This document shows, in pieces, positions 1 to 8,569 of a stretch of 10,807 nucleotides of DNA. The number at the start of each line of letters is the position of its first letter. The stretch's first letter is position 1. This DNA is from Bryobacterales bacterium (lineage in GTDB: Bacteria > Acidobacteriota > Terriglobia > Bryobacterales > Bryobacteraceae), in contig PKZC01000125.1 in NCBI GenBank assembly GCA_003132905.1, positions 1-10,807 on the forward strand. The letters are read 5' to 3'. The translations under genes were made by a program, and so were the position numbers. The notes beneath the pieces are model-generated. The model was not told where the DNA came from. It did not search any database and saw only the letters and a program-made list of their open reading frames with translations.

Positions 1-2978
1 ATTATCGCGGGTCTTCTACCAGCCCCCTCGGCGCAATTGTCTCGTTACCCAACGTCCAGCAGGATCAGAACGGAACCATCGCGCTGACCGGCTCCCTCCC
101 GTTCATGACCGACTACAGCGTGGATGGGACCTCCTCAGTCAACGTGCAGCGCAATTCGCCCGCCTCGAATATGTATCCCTCGTCGGAGATGTTGAGCGAA
201 TTCAAAGTATCGGCAATTAATAACAACGCAGAAATGGCTTCCTCGGCTGACGTCACTGTGACTACCAAGGGCGGAGGCAACGCGGTGCATGGTAGCGGCT
301 TCGAGTATCTTCAGAATCGTGCACTCGATGCTACGACCTATGGTTCAAACGAAAAGCCGGGGAAAGTTTGGAACACCTTCGGCGGCAGTTTCAGCGGTCC
401 GGTGGTCATTCCGAAACTCTACAACGGCCATAACAAGACATTCTTCTTCGTGGACTATGAGGGCAATCGCAAACCTGGATCGGACTTAGTGGTCGACAGC
501 GTCCCGACTGCGTCCATGGTGTCCGGCAATCTCAACAACGTGCCGGGCCCAGCTGCCGTGAACCCCTTCACCGGTGCACCGTTTCCCAACAATCAGATCC
601 CGGCGAGCCTGCTCAACCCGGTGGCGGAAAAGCTGCTCACCACCTACTATCCAGCGCCGAACTACGATTCCGGGTCCACCGTCGGCAACTACCGGACATT
701 GGAGCCTTTGGCAAATGAGACCAACGGGTATGACATCCGGATCGATCAATACATCGGCAGCAAAAATCAGCTCTTCGGGCGTTGGAGCTGGAAGAACCTT
801 CCCTTCCAGGCGCAGGCCAACCTCGGCCTCTCCCAATTGTTACCACCAATCAGCATCGCCGAGGCGGATCGGAATCTTGTGCTGGCGGACAGCTATACGT
901 TGACCGCGCACCTGGTGAACGAGTTCCGCTTCGGATATAGCAACCTGAACACCGCCCAGACTTATCCGTTCACGGGCGCTTCCGTTGTCTCGAGTCTCGG
1001 CTTACAAGGGTTGGATCTGTCGCACGCCGGTTCAGATGGTGGTTTCCCGGGGTTCAACTTCAGTGCTGGAACTGGCTTCACGACGATTGGCCATGGCGAC
1101 ATCGGCCCTTCCAGCTCGCAGACCCTGCAGTACACGGACAATGTTTCCTGGATCAAGGGGAAGCATACGCTCAAGTTCGGCGTCGACTTCCGCTCGGTGA
1201 GTTATACGACGGTCAATAATTTTGGTCTTTCGGACGAATTCGGTTCGCTGAACTTCTCCGGTACTTTCAGCGGGAACGCATTCGCGGATCTTCTTCTGGG
1301 TTTGCCGACGTTTAACGGCGTCTTCGACATTGGCCCACACATCGATCAGAAATCTCAACACTTCGCCGTGTATGCGCAAGACGAATGGCGCCTGACAAAG
1401 AGTCTAACCCTGAGTTTCGGGATGAGATGGGAACTGCAGCCACCCTTTACAGAAAAAAATGGCAACATCGCCAATTTCAATCCGGCCAACGGAGGCCTGG
1501 TCTACCCGGACATCGCCGCGAAGGTCCTTCCCCCCGCCGCTTCCGTGCTTTATAGCATCAACGCGTGCCCCGGGACTATCGCTACTTTGCCGTGTTCACC
1601 GGTGCAAACGGCCAGTCAAGCAGGATTGCCGCAAGGGCTACGCTATACCTACTACAAGAACTTCGACCCGCGCATCGGTATAGCCTGGCGCCCGTTCGGC
1701 AACGACAAGACCGTATTCCGGACAGGTTTTGGCATCTTCACTGTGCCCTCTCTGGGCGGCGTGGCGTATCAAATGACGGGGACAGGCAGCACGAATTCGC
1801 CGTTCTACTTTAATGCCATCGGCGCAAACGGCCAGGCGCTGTTTCAGCTTCCCCAGGTAGCTTACGGCAATGGTGGTCTGGTGCCGAGCGACGTCGGCAC
1901 GTACACCTTTGACGTGGCTCAGCAGATACATTATCGCGACCCCACTTCGGCGCAATGGAACGTCACGATCGAGCATGAGTTCTGGAAAAACTGGACGGGC
2001 AGGATCAGTTACATCGGAGAGAATTCCTACCGTCTGCCATTGACGACGGACCAAAATTCTATCCGTGCAAGCACAACGCCTTTCTCCAGTTCGGAAGTGC
2101 CCTATCCGCAGTGGGCCGCGATCTATCAATTGGGGAACTGGGGGTTTGCCAACTACCAGGATATGGAACTACAGCTCTCCCACCGCATGGCGTCCGGTTT
2201 CTATGTGCAAGCCACGTATGACTGGGCGAAAGACTTGAGCGACGCCAACAATGATGCTCCCGCGGCGTATGGCGCCGAACAGGGCAACTTCACAGGCCCG
2301 CTGGGCTTCGTGGTGGGTGTCAACGATCGATTCAATTTGCGAAATGACCGTGGCAATGCGCCCGGAGATCGCCGCCAGCGCTTCCTGCTGACCGGAATCT
2401 ATCAACTCCCCTTCGGCCACGGGCGGAAATTCTTGGCCAACTCCAATCGCTTTGCAAACGGAGTGCTGGGCGGATGGCAAATCAGCTCCATTGCTCTGGC
2501 CGAAACCGGGCCGTACCTGACGCCTTACGATGGCAATCCGTTAGACAGCCAGGCAAACCTCAATGAAGTGGGCCGGCCAGCGGTTGTGAGGCCCGACCAG
2601 ATCGCGAACTGCAATATTTCGAACCCGACGCCGAATGGCTGGTTCAATGACAATGCATTCGTTCTCACACCAGTGGGCGCGGGACGCACTGGAAACGCGG
2701 GAGTCGGAGTTTGTGAGGGTCCGGGGACGGTAACCATCGCGGGCGGCTTGTCAAAGGTTTTTGTGCCGTGGGAGAGGCTGCGTGTCCGATTTGAAGCCAC
2801 GTTTACGAACATTCTGAACCATCCGAACTTTGCACCTCCAGCGTCGATGGATGTGTCGTCGCTCAGCCAGTTCGGTGGCAATACCGCGCTCAGTAGTTTT
2901 GGTGTAACACAAACCGTACAGAGCTCGGAAAACGGCGGCAATCGCGTCGGACAACTGTCGCTTCGGCTTGACTTCTGA
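1..2978 (+). CDS. TonB-dependent receptor, Oar-like, 5'-truncated by window edge
   Basis: Outer-membrane receptor predicted to take up a substrate using TonB/ExbBD energy. The frame is open from position 3, before the first ATG at 105, so the gene begins upstream and 991 codons are visible. The visible N-terminal part is plug domain: the VDGTSSVNV stretch and VTVTTKGGGN (about residues 84-93 from the first visible codon), followed by a HGSGFEYLQNRALDA-type segment, are typical of the large acidobacterial receptors. The rest reads as beta-barrel strands with long, Asn/Gly/Pro-rich extracellular loops, and the protein ends in LSLRLDF, an aromatic C-terminus that fits the outer-membrane assembly signal. 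Family members usually have a signal peptide and a carboxypeptidase-regulatory-like domain before the plug; those would lie outside the window. A few Cys in loop-like regions (for example NACPG and LPCSP) might form disulfides. The substrate cannot be read from sequence; the downstream genes suggest a nitrogenous compound. Confidence 0.93.
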   Translation, partial: YRGSSTSPLGAIVSLPNVQQDQNGTIALTGSLPFMTDYSVDGTSSVNVQRNSPASNMYPSSEMLSEFKVSAINNNAEMASSADVTVTTKGGGNAVHGSGFEYLQNRALDATTYGSNEKPGKVWNTFGGSFSGPVVIPKLYNGHNKTFFFVDYEGNRKPGSDLVVDSVPTASMVSGNLNNVPGPAAVNPFTGAPFPNNQIPASLLNPVAEKLLTTYYPAPNYDSGSTVGNYRTLEPLANETNGYDIRIDQYIGSKNQLFGRWSWKNLPFQAQANLGLSQLLPPISIAEADRNLVLADSYTLTAHLVNEFRFGYSNLNTAQTYPFTGASVVSSLGLQGLDLSHAGSDGGFPGFNFSAGTGFTTIGHGDIGPSSSQTLQYTDNVSWIKGKHTLKFGVDFRSVSYTTVNNFGLSDEFGSLNFSGTFSGNAFADLLLGLPTFNGVFDIGPHIDQKSQHFAVYAQDEWRLTKSLTLSFGMRWELQPPFTEKNGNIANFNPANGGLVYPDIAAKVLPPAASVLYSINACPGTIATLPCSPVQTASQAGLPQGLRYTYYKNFDPRIGIAWRPFGNDKTVFRTGFGIFTVPSLGGVAYQMTGTGSTNSPFYFNAIGANGQALFQLPQVAYGNGGLVPSDVGTYTFDVAQQIHYRDPTSAQWNVTIEHEFWKNWTGRISYIGENSYRLPLTTDQNSIRASTTPFSSSEVPYPQWAAIYQLGNWGFANYQDMELQLSHRMASGFYVQATYDWAKDLSDANNDAPAAYGAEQGNFTGPLGFVVGVNDRFNLRNDRGNAPGDRRQRFLLTGIYQLPFGHGRKFLANSNRFANGVLGGWQISSIALAETGPYLTPYDGNPLDSQANLNEVGRPAVVRPDQIANCNISNPTPNGWFNDNAFVLTPVGAGRTGNAGVGVCEGPGTVTIAGGLSKVFVPWERLRVRFEATFTNILNHPNFAPPASMDVSSLSQFGGNTALSSFGVTQTVQSSENGGNRVGQLSLRLDF

Positions 2979-2983
2979 ATTGT

Positions 2984-2989
2984 GAGGGA
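2984..2989 (+). promoter_or_regulatory. Ribosome binding site before the amidohydrolase
   Basis: GAGGGA lies between the receptor stop (2976-2978) and a double ATG (2990 and 2993). The GAGG core is 2 nt from the first ATG but 5 nt from the second, so ATG 2993 is the better spaced start. The protein differs by only one Met. Confidence 0.5.
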
Positions 2990-4687
2990 ATGATGGAATT
3001 TTCGAGGCGTCAATTTCTAGGTGTAGCGGGCGTTGCCTCGCTCGATGTAGCAGCGCGGTTGCAGGCGCAAGGCGCCACAGCCGACCTCGTGCTGTTCAAC
3101 GGCAAGATCGTGACCGTGGATGACGCATTTTCGATTCGCCAGGCGATCGTCATCAAAGACGGGCGGATCCTGGCGGTAGGGGGCAACGAGCTGCGCAACC
3201 AATACAGCGCGGCACGCACCATCGATCTGCGCGGACGCATGGTGATGCCGGGCTTTCATGACACCCACATCCACCTGGGCGGACACTCCCGGCGCTATAT
3301 CGACTTCAATGATACTAAGTCGCTCGCGGAACTGAAGCAGCAGGTAAGCGAGAAGGCCAAGGAGCTGGGGCCTAACGAATGGATCACGGGCGGTGGCTGG
3401 GACGAATATCACTTCACGGAGCAGAGAAAGCCGCTTCGAGGCGACCTGGATGCCGCGGCGCCCAACAACCCCGTCGTACTGACTAGAGCGGGAGGCCACA
3501 GCTCGGTCGGAAATAGCAAGGCCCTGGAATTTGCGGACATCAACCCGGCGACGCCGGATCCTCCGCGCGGGCTCATTGAAAAAGATGCGAGCGGCGCGCC
3601 GAATGGCGTGATCCGCGAGCGGTCCGATCTGTATACACGGTTGGTGCCCCGGGACAAGCCGGCAGATGTGCGCGACAGCTTGCTCCAGAATGTTCGAGAT
3701 CAGCTCAAGCTGGGCATCACCAGCGTCATCGAGGCGGGATCGTCCGTGGATCCCAACGTTGTCGGCTCTTACGCCGAGTGGGAGATTTTGTACCAGAAGC
3801 ACGGTAGCGAACTGCCGCGCGCATCCATTCAGGTGGGCTATCCTTCACCGGCCGGCGAAGCGAAGGCCGGGGCTGCAAAGCTAAAGGAATTCGGGAAAAA
3901 GACGGGTGACGGCAACGACCGCCTGCGTGTGGGTTCCATCGGTGAGATGGCCGCCGACGGTGGATTCACCGGGCCCACGGCCTGGTGTCTGGTGGACTAT
4001 AAAGGCTTGCCGGGATTCCGTGGCCGGGCGTTCTTCACACCAGAACAGATCCACGCCAACATTGAGGAGGGCCACAAGATCGGCTGGCAATTCGGAATCC
4101 ACGCTATCGGTGACGCCGCCATCGCAATGACGGTGGATGCGCTGGACAAGGTGTTGCACGATTATCCACGGAACGACCACCGGCACTACCTCTGCCACTT
4201 CACGGTCCTCCCCCCGGAGCGAACCATGGACCTGATGGTGAAGGACAAGATCCATATCGCCCAGCAGCCGAACTTCACTTACAACTTGGAAGGCCGTTAC
4301 GTGGAAACTTTGGAGGGCAAGCGCCTCACTACCAACAATGCTCTGACGACTCCCATCAAAAAGGGCATTTTCATGGCATTCGGCAGCGACAACCTGCCCA
4401 TTGGACCCATGGTGGGATTGTACGCCGCTGTCACGCGCAAGGGCGAAAGCGGTAAGGTGTACGGCCCGGAACAAGTCGTGAGCATGAAGGACGCTATCAC
4501 GATGTATACACGGAACGGGGCATTTCTGACGCGCGAAGAGAAGCTCAAGGGCACGCTTGAAGTAGGCAAGTTAGCCGACATGATCGTACTGCCGGAGGAT
4601 CTCTTGAATGTCCCGCCGGAGAAGGTGTTGAACATGAAAGTGGACATGACCATTGTCGGTGGCAAAGTGCTATACGAACGTGCTTAG
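2990..4687 (+). CDS. Tat-exported amidohydrolase, YtcJ/Amidohydro_3 type
   Basis: Metal-dependent hydrolase of C-N (amide or similar) bonds, 565 aa, a usual length for the family. The N-terminus SRRQFLG followed by a hydrophobic stretch and LQAQGA is a twin-arginine signal, so the folded enzyme should act in the periplasm or on the cell surface. An Asp (SLDVAARL) inside the hydrophobic stretch is slightly unusual. The N-terminal beta-sandwich segment is ADLVLFNGKIVTVD. Metal ligands visible are H93 and H95 in FHDTHIHLGG; further catalytic candidates are H371 (IHAIGDAA), H403 (LCHFTVLPPE) and D467 (FGSDNLPIGP). The usual IEHAQ block is LCHFTV here, a variant I associate with a distinct subgroup. 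The C-terminal GTLEVGKLADMIVL is classic. It lies 11 nt after the receptor gene and 36 nt before gabD, so it is probably cotranscribed. Substrate unknown; release of GABA or a related amine from an acylated or cyclic precursor is my inference from context only. Real start may be 2993. Confidence 0.92.
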   Translation: MMEFSRRQFLGVAGVASLDVAARLQAQGATADLVLFNGKIVTVDDAFSIRQAIVIKDGRILAVGGNELRNQYSAARTIDLRGRMVMPGFHDTHIHLGGHSRRYIDFNDTKSLAELKQQVSEKAKELGPNEWITGGGWDEYHFTEQRKPLRGDLDAAAPNNPVVLTRAGGHSSVGNSKALEFADINPATPDPPRGLIEKDASGAPNGVIRERSDLYTRLVPRDKPADVRDSLLQNVRDQLKLGITSVIEAGSSVDPNVVGSYAEWEILYQKHGSELPRASIQVGYPSPAGEAKAGAAKLKEFGKKTGDGNDRLRVGSIGEMAADGGFTGPTAWCLVDYKGLPGFRGRAFFTPEQIHANIEEGHKIGWQFGIHAIGDAAIAMTVDALDKVLHDYPRNDHRHYLCHFTVLPPERTMDLMVKDKIHIAQQPNFTYNLEGRYVETLEGKRLTTNNALTTPIKKGIFMAFGSDNLPIGPMVGLYAAVTRKGESGKVYGPEQVVSMKDAITMYTRNGAFLTREEKLKGTLEVGKLADMIVLPEDLLNVPPEKVLNMKVDMTIVGGKVLYERA

Positions 4688-4723
4688 GAACATCCGGCAA
4701 GCCAAGTTCCGCTTACCAACTGC

Positions 4724-6085
4724 ATGATTGCCTCTATTAATCCGTTCACCGGCCAGACGATCAAAATCTTCGAGCCACACTCTCGTAGCGAGGTGGAACT
4801 GCGTCTGGAGTTGGCCGACCAGGTCTTTCGAAGCTATCGCAAGACGCCCTTCGCGAGACGGGCAGCAAAGTTAGCTCGGGTTGCCGACATCCTAGAAAAC
4901 GACAAGAGCGGTTTGGCAGCCATCATGACTGAGGAAATGGGCAAGACGCTGCGATCTGCGGAGACCGAAGTGGCGAAATGCGCATTGGTTTGCCGTTACT
5001 ACGCGGAAACAGGCGCCGAGGCCTTGGCCGACGCCCGCCTTCCCACTAACGGAGTTCAAAGCTTCGTGAAGTACCAGCCTCTGGGACCCGTACTGGCCGT
5101 TATGCCCTGGAATTTCCCGTTCTGGCAGGTTTTTCGCTTCGCGGCTCCGGCCTTGATGGCCGGCAATACTGGCCTGCTCAAGCACGCCTCGAACGTGCCG
5201 CGTTGTGCGCTGGCGATCGAAGACATTTTCCTGCGCGCGGGATTCCCGGAAGGTGCGTTTCAGACTCTTCTGGTGGAGTCGTCCGAAGTGGAGGTAATCA
5301 TCAACGACGATCGCGTGGCTGCGGTGACGCTGACCGGCAGTGAGCCAGCGGGGCGTGCGGTGGCCAGCCAAGCCGGCCGTCAAATAAAAAAGACCGTTCT
5401 CGAACTGGGCGGTAGCGACCCGTTTGTCATCATGCCGAGCGCGAATCTAACGACCGCCGTGTCAACCGGTGTCAAGGCAAGAGTGATCAACGCCGGCCAA
5501 TCCTGTATTGCAGCCAAGCGATTCATCATTGCGGACGCCGTCTACGAAGATGTGGAGCGAGAGTTTGTGCAGCAGATGAAAGCGCTGAAGATCGGCGACC
5601 CCATGGACCCAAACACCGATATCGGCCCTCTCGCCAACGAAAGGAGCCTGAACGATCTGGACGGTCAGGTTCAACGGGCTTTGAATGCCGGGGCCAAATT
5701 ACTCACCGGTGGCCGGCGCTGGAAGGGACATAATTGCACCTACGAGCCCACGGTCCTAGCCGGCGTACCGCGCAACTCCAAAATCTTCCACGAGGAATTT
5801 TTTGGTCCTGTTGCAATGCTATTCCGTGTCAAAGACGCTGATGAGGCGATCGAAGTGGCCAACGACTCTCCGTTCGGACTAGGTGCCAGCGTGTGGACTC
5901 AGAACGACGACGAAAAGCGCCAGTTTATCGATGGCATCGAGGCGGGGCAGGTTTTTGTGAATGCCATGGTGGCCTCAGATCCGCGGATCCCATTCGGCGG
6001 GATCAAGCGATCTGGGTACGGCCGTGAACTGGGTACTGCTGGCATCCGTGAGTTCGTGAATATGAAAACGGTGTGGTGCGCATGA
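4724..6085 (+). CDS. gabD: Succinate-semialdehyde dehydrogenase, GabD1 type
   Basis: Cytoplasmic aldehyde dehydrogenase, predicted to oxidise succinate semialdehyde to succinate with NAD(P)+, the last step of GABA breakdown. At 453 aa it matches the shorter GabD1/Sad branch rather than the ~480-aa GabD. The sequence is full length from INPFTG to KTVW. Key residues are N130 in MPWNFPFWQ, general base E227 in [10 protein letters not shown] and nucleophile C261 in [26 protein letters not shown] near the C-terminus is also a family hallmark. LLKHASNVP and LTGSEPAG match GabD1 proteins as I recall them. Whether NAD+ or NADP+ is preferred I cannot tell. The start is fixed by alignment of the N-terminus with the family, although no good Shine-Dalgarno precedes it, so it may rely on translation from the upstream gene. 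It ends 11 nt from the convergent regulator. gabT lies beyond the regulator on the same strand, completing the GABA shunt. Confidence 0.93.
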   Translation: MIASINPFTGQTIKIFEPHSRSEVELRLELADQVFRSYRKTPFARRAAKLARVADILENDKSGLAAIMTEEMGKTLRSAETEVAKCALVCRYYAETGAEALADARLPTNGVQSFVKYQPLGPVLAVMPWNFPFWQVFRFAAPALMAGNTGLLKHASNVPRCALAIEDIFLRAGFPEGAFQTLLVESSEVEVIINDDRVAAVTLTGSEPAGRAVASQAGRQIKKTVLELGGSDPFVIMPSANLTTAVSTGVKARVINAGQSCIAAKRFIIADAVYEDVEREFVQQMKALKIGDPMDPNTDIGPLANERSLNDLDGQVQRALNAGAKLLTGGRRWKGHNCTYEPTVLAGVPRNSKIFHEEFFGPVAMLFRVKDADEAIEVANDSPFGLGASVWTQNDDEKRQFIDGIEAGQVFVNAMVASDPRIPFGGIKRSGYGRELGTAGIREFVNMKTVWCA

Positions 6086-6096
6086 ACACGCTGAGC

Positions 6097-6927
6097 TCAA
6101 AACGTCAATGGCGTATTGATCCAAATCAGCAGGGCATCCTCATCCGACGGATTAAACCACCGATGACCAACATTGCTTTCGAACCAGAAGCTGTCGCCTT
6201 CTCGCAACAGGTGGCGTTCCAGCTCCCCGAGCCAGATTTCCAGCGTGCCCTTGAGCATGTAGATGAATTCCTCGCCGACGTGCGAGTACGATCCGTCACT
6301 GCCGGCCGACGGAGGCACCCGAAAAAGCATTGGTTCGAGCATCTTGGTGCCAATCGACAGCAGCTCGATGTCGACACCGGAATCGGTCCGTAGTATACGG
6401 CGCTGACCGGGCCGCATCAAACGCCGGGCGTGGCCTGGGAGATCAAAGAACTCGAGAACGGTGGAGTTATAAGTCGCTGCCAGACGATGCAGCGTGGCAA
6501 CGGAGGCATTGGCTTTGGATAATTCGATGGCGCTGAGAAACCCGGGCGAAATGCCGGCGCGCTTGGAGGCCTCTACAATTCCGAGACTCAGACGTTTGCG
6601 CATCTTCCGCAACTTCGGTCCAAGGGCTGGCCCGTCGGGAAGGTCTGGGGCGTCGGCTGCGGGCGCGTTGCCGTTCAGCACCTTCTTGATGCCTGGCACG
6701 CTCAACTTCTTAACATCGCGCAGATACTTGATCCGCTTCAGGACGCTGAGGAGTTCATGGTTATAGAGCCGATAACGCCCGGAACTGCGCCCTGGATTGA
6801 TCAGGCCCACGTTTTCCCACAACCTCAGCGTCGAGGGACTGATACCCAGGATGCGTGCCGTTTGCCCGACCGTGAGATAGCGAGGAGGCAAACCAGGGGG
6901 GGAAATGTGTTGAGGCGCCTTTGGCAT
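6097..6927 (-). CDS. Three-domain regulator: MerR HTH + XRE HTH + cupin
   Basis: Predicted cytoplasmic transcription regulator of 276 aa. Residues about 16-85 form a MerR-type winged helix (YLTVGQTARILGISPSTLRL, then GLINPGRSSGRYRLY). Residues about 103-162 form an XRE/HTH_3 domain (LGPKLRKMRKRLSL, then GISPGFLSAIE and LHRLAATY). Residues about 196-274 form a small cupin (SHVGEEFIYMLKG with H216 and E219/E220, and GDSFWFESNVGHRWFN with H255 and N259). The second His of cupin motif 1 is Gly, as is common in regulatory cupins that bind small ligands rather than act as enzymes. The XRE-cupin half resembles PuuR, the putrescine/GABA pathway repressor; the added MerR module is the odd part. The linker (residues 87-101) is Ala/Pro/Asp-rich. 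The gene is convergent to gabD and divergent to the permease, so it is well placed to control both operons. GABA or succinate semialdehyde as the effector is inference. Confidence 0.9.
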   Translation of the reverse strand: MPKAPQHISPPGLPPRYLTVGQTARILGISPSTLRLWENVGLINPGRSSGRYRLYNHELLSVLKRIKYLRDVKKLSVPGIKKVLNGNAPAADAPDLPDGPALGPKLRKMRKRLSLGIVEASKRAGISPGFLSAIELSKANASVATLHRLAATYNSTVLEFFDLPGHARRLMRPGQRRILRTDSGVDIELLSIGTKMLEPMLFRVPPSAGSDGSYSHVGEEFIYMLKGTLEIWLGELERHLLREGDSFWFESNVGHRWFNPSDEDALLIWINTPLTF

Positions 6928-7045
6928 CGCGATCCCGGGCTGGGGAACGCCCGCGCATCAATTATATCGGCTCAGCGAACCTCGGCAAGCAGATTCAGCA
7001 GACACACAGGGGATTCGTCCGATCCGTTTCGCACAGCCCGAATTT
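6928..7045. promoter_or_regulatory. Divergent regulatory region between regulator and permease
   Basis: This 118-bp non-coding stretch separates two divergent start codons and should contain the promoters of the regulator and of the permease-gabT operon, plus operator sites. Visible elements are a good minus-strand promoter (see separate entry), two GATTC copies 20 bp apart (6992-6996 and 7012-7016), and a CGGGC/GCCCG inverted repeat (6936-6940 and 6949-6953) in the predicted regulator leader. I find no convincing plus-strand -35/-10 pair. Confidence 0.5.
6961..6988 (-). promoter_or_regulatory. Predicted sigma70-type promoter of the regulator
   Basis: Read on the minus strand, positions 6988-6983 give TTGCCG (4 of 6 to the -35 consensus) and 6966-6961 give TATAAT (perfect -10), with a 16-bp spacer. 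Transcription would start near 6954, leaving a leader of about 27 nt before the ATG at 6927. The spacer is not the stretched 19-20 bp typical of MerR-activated promoters. Confidence 0.45.
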
Positions 7046-8569
7046 ATGCAGCCATCTACTGCTCCTAGCAGCGAAGATCGACAAGAGGGACTCCACCGGA
7101 GCCTCGGTCTTTTCGATTCCACCATGATTGTGGCCGGCTCCATGATCGGGTCGGGCATTTTCATCGTGTCGGCGGAAATGGCCCGGCAGGTGGGCAGCGC
7201 CGGATGGCTGCTAGCGTCTTGGGTGATCACCGGTTTGCTGACCATTGCCGCAGCGCTTTCCTATGGCGAGTTGGCGGCAATGATGCCTCGTGCGGGCGGC
7301 CAGTATGTTTATCTGCGGGAAGCCTGGTCGCCTCTGTGGGGTTTTTTGTATGGCTGGACGCTCTTTCTAGTCATTCAGACGGGCACTGTCGCAGCGGTTG
7401 CAGTCGGCTTTGCCCGGTATCTCGGCGTCCTCTGGCCGCGTATTTCCGAAAGCAACTATTTGATTCCACCGGTTCACATTTCGAGTGGATATGCCTTATC
7501 TTTGTCGACGGCGCAGTTGGTTGGAATCCTGTTGATCGGCTTGCTGACCTGGAGCAACTCCTGTGGCATCCAGTACGGAAAGATCGTTCAGAATGCTTTC
7601 ACGTCCACCAAGATCGGCGCGTTGTTAGGCGTGATTGGGCTGGGTATCTTTGTGGGCTGGAACGCTCAGGCGGTACATGCGAACTTCAGCCATATGTGGG
7701 CTCCCCGAGGCTATACACCGGTAGCACCGGGACTTTCGCCGGACACTGTGTTTGGCCTGTTTGTCGCACTCGCGGTGGCCCAGGTGGGCTCATTGTTCGC
7801 GGCCGATGCCTGGAACAACATCACGTTCACGGCTGGGGAAGTGAAGTCGCCACAGCGCAACGTCCCCCTTTCGCTGGCCTTGGGAACCATAATCGTCATT
7901 GCTCTTTATACTTGCGCGAACCTAGCCTACGTTGTGGTGTTGCCGCTGGAACGCGTGCAGCACGCAGCGTCGGATCGCGTGGCGGGAGCGATGCTGCAGG
8001 CCGTCTTTCCCCAGATAGGCGCTGTTTTGATGGCCCTGGCGATCATGATCTCGTCGTTCGGCTGCATCAACGGCATGCTGATGTCCGGCGCGCGCGCCTA
8101 CTTTGCAATGGCCCGGCATGGCCTATTTTTCCGGCGCGCGGCCGTACTAAATCAAGCCCGCGTCCCTGGCGCCTCGCTGATGATGCAAGGGGCGTGGGCC
8201 GCGGTGCTGGTCTTGATCCGAACCTATGATTTCTCCAAGGGAACCTATGGCAACCTGTACAGCAATCTCTTGGACTACGTGGTGTCCGCGGCACTGTTGT
8301 TCTATCTTCTGACCATTGCGGCGGTGTTTCGTCTCCGCTTCCTGCGCCCTGAAGTGCAGCGGCCGTACCGCGCCTTTGGGTACCCGGTGGTTCCTGCGCT
8401 TTATTTGTTGTCTGCGGCTGCCATCTTGGCGGTGTTGTTTATTTATCGTCCCGCGACAACCTTCCCCGGCATGGTGATTGTCCTCATCGGGGTCCCGGTT
8501 TACTTTGCGTTCCGGTGGTCTTCCACTAAGACTCCGAGTACGTCGAAAGAAGGCATTTCCACGTCATGA
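7046..8569 (+). CDS. APC-superfamily amino acid permease
   Basis: Inner-membrane amino acid transporter of 507 aa, with about 12 predicted membrane segments spread from residue ~27 to ~495. The APC signature is clear: GLFDSTMIVAGSMIGSGIF (residues 21-39, with GSGIF at 35-39) in the unwound first helix, SYGELAAMMPRAGGQYVYL after TM2, and ADAWNNITFTAGEVKSPQRN around TM6, which places it near the LAT/SteT branch. Those families move neutral or polar amino acids, alone or by exchange. With gabT directly downstream, GABA or another omega-amino acid is the most likely substrate, but this is contextual. The start at 7046 leaves a normal cytosolic N-tail; there is no recognisable Shine-Dalgarno before it, and the next ATG (codon 27) falls inside TM1, so 7046 is preferred. 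The stop overlaps the gabT start by 4 nt (ATGA), implying translational coupling. Confidence 0.92.
   Translation: MQPSTAPSSEDRQEGLHRSLGLFDSTMIVAGSMIGSGIFIVSAEMARQVGSAGWLLASWVITGLLTIAAALSYGELAAMMPRAGGQYVYLREAWSPLWGFLYGWTLFLVIQTGTVAAVAVGFARYLGVLWPRISESNYLIPPVHISSGYALSLSTAQLVGILLIGLLTWSNSCGIQYGKIVQNAFTSTKIGALLGVIGLGIFVGWNAQAVHANFSHMWAPRGYTPVAPGLSPDTVFGLFVALAVAQVGSLFAADAWNNITFTAGEVKSPQRNVPLSLALGTIIVIALYTCANLAYVVVLPLERVQHAASDRVAGAMLQAVFPQIGAVLMALAIMISSFGCINGMLMSGARAYFAMARHGLFFRRAAVLNQARVPGASLMMQGAWAAVLVLIRTYDFSKGTYGNLYSNLLDYVVSAALLFYLLTIAAVFRLRFLRPEVQRPYRAFGYPVVPALYLLSAAAILAVLFIYRPATTFPGMVIVLIGVPVYFAFRWSSTKTPSTSKEGISTS

Noticed and set aside
3017..3802. 261-codon minus-strand ORF opposite the amidohydrolase
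   Set aside because: It is an antisense shadow of a clear enzyme gene in GC-rich sequence, with no motif of its own.
4687..4710. GGAAC...GTTCC inverted repeat between the amidohydrolase and gabD as a terminator
   Set aside because: The stem is only 5 bp with a 14-nt loop and no T-tract, so it is not a credible terminator. It does not argue against cotranscription.
6073..6393. Plus-strand ORF overlapping the gabD 3' end and the regulator
   Set aside because: It lies antisense to the cupin-coding part of the regulator and shows no family features.
6330..7127. Several short plus-strand ORFs across the regulator and intergenic region
   Set aside because: They are shadows of the MerR-XRE-cupin gene, or overlap the permease start in another frame.
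7204..8229. 341-codon plus-strand ORF inside the permease gene
   Set aside because: It is an alternative frame of the permease, rich in Arg, Cys, His and Trp, with no domain signature. The permease frame has 12 helices and the APC motif.
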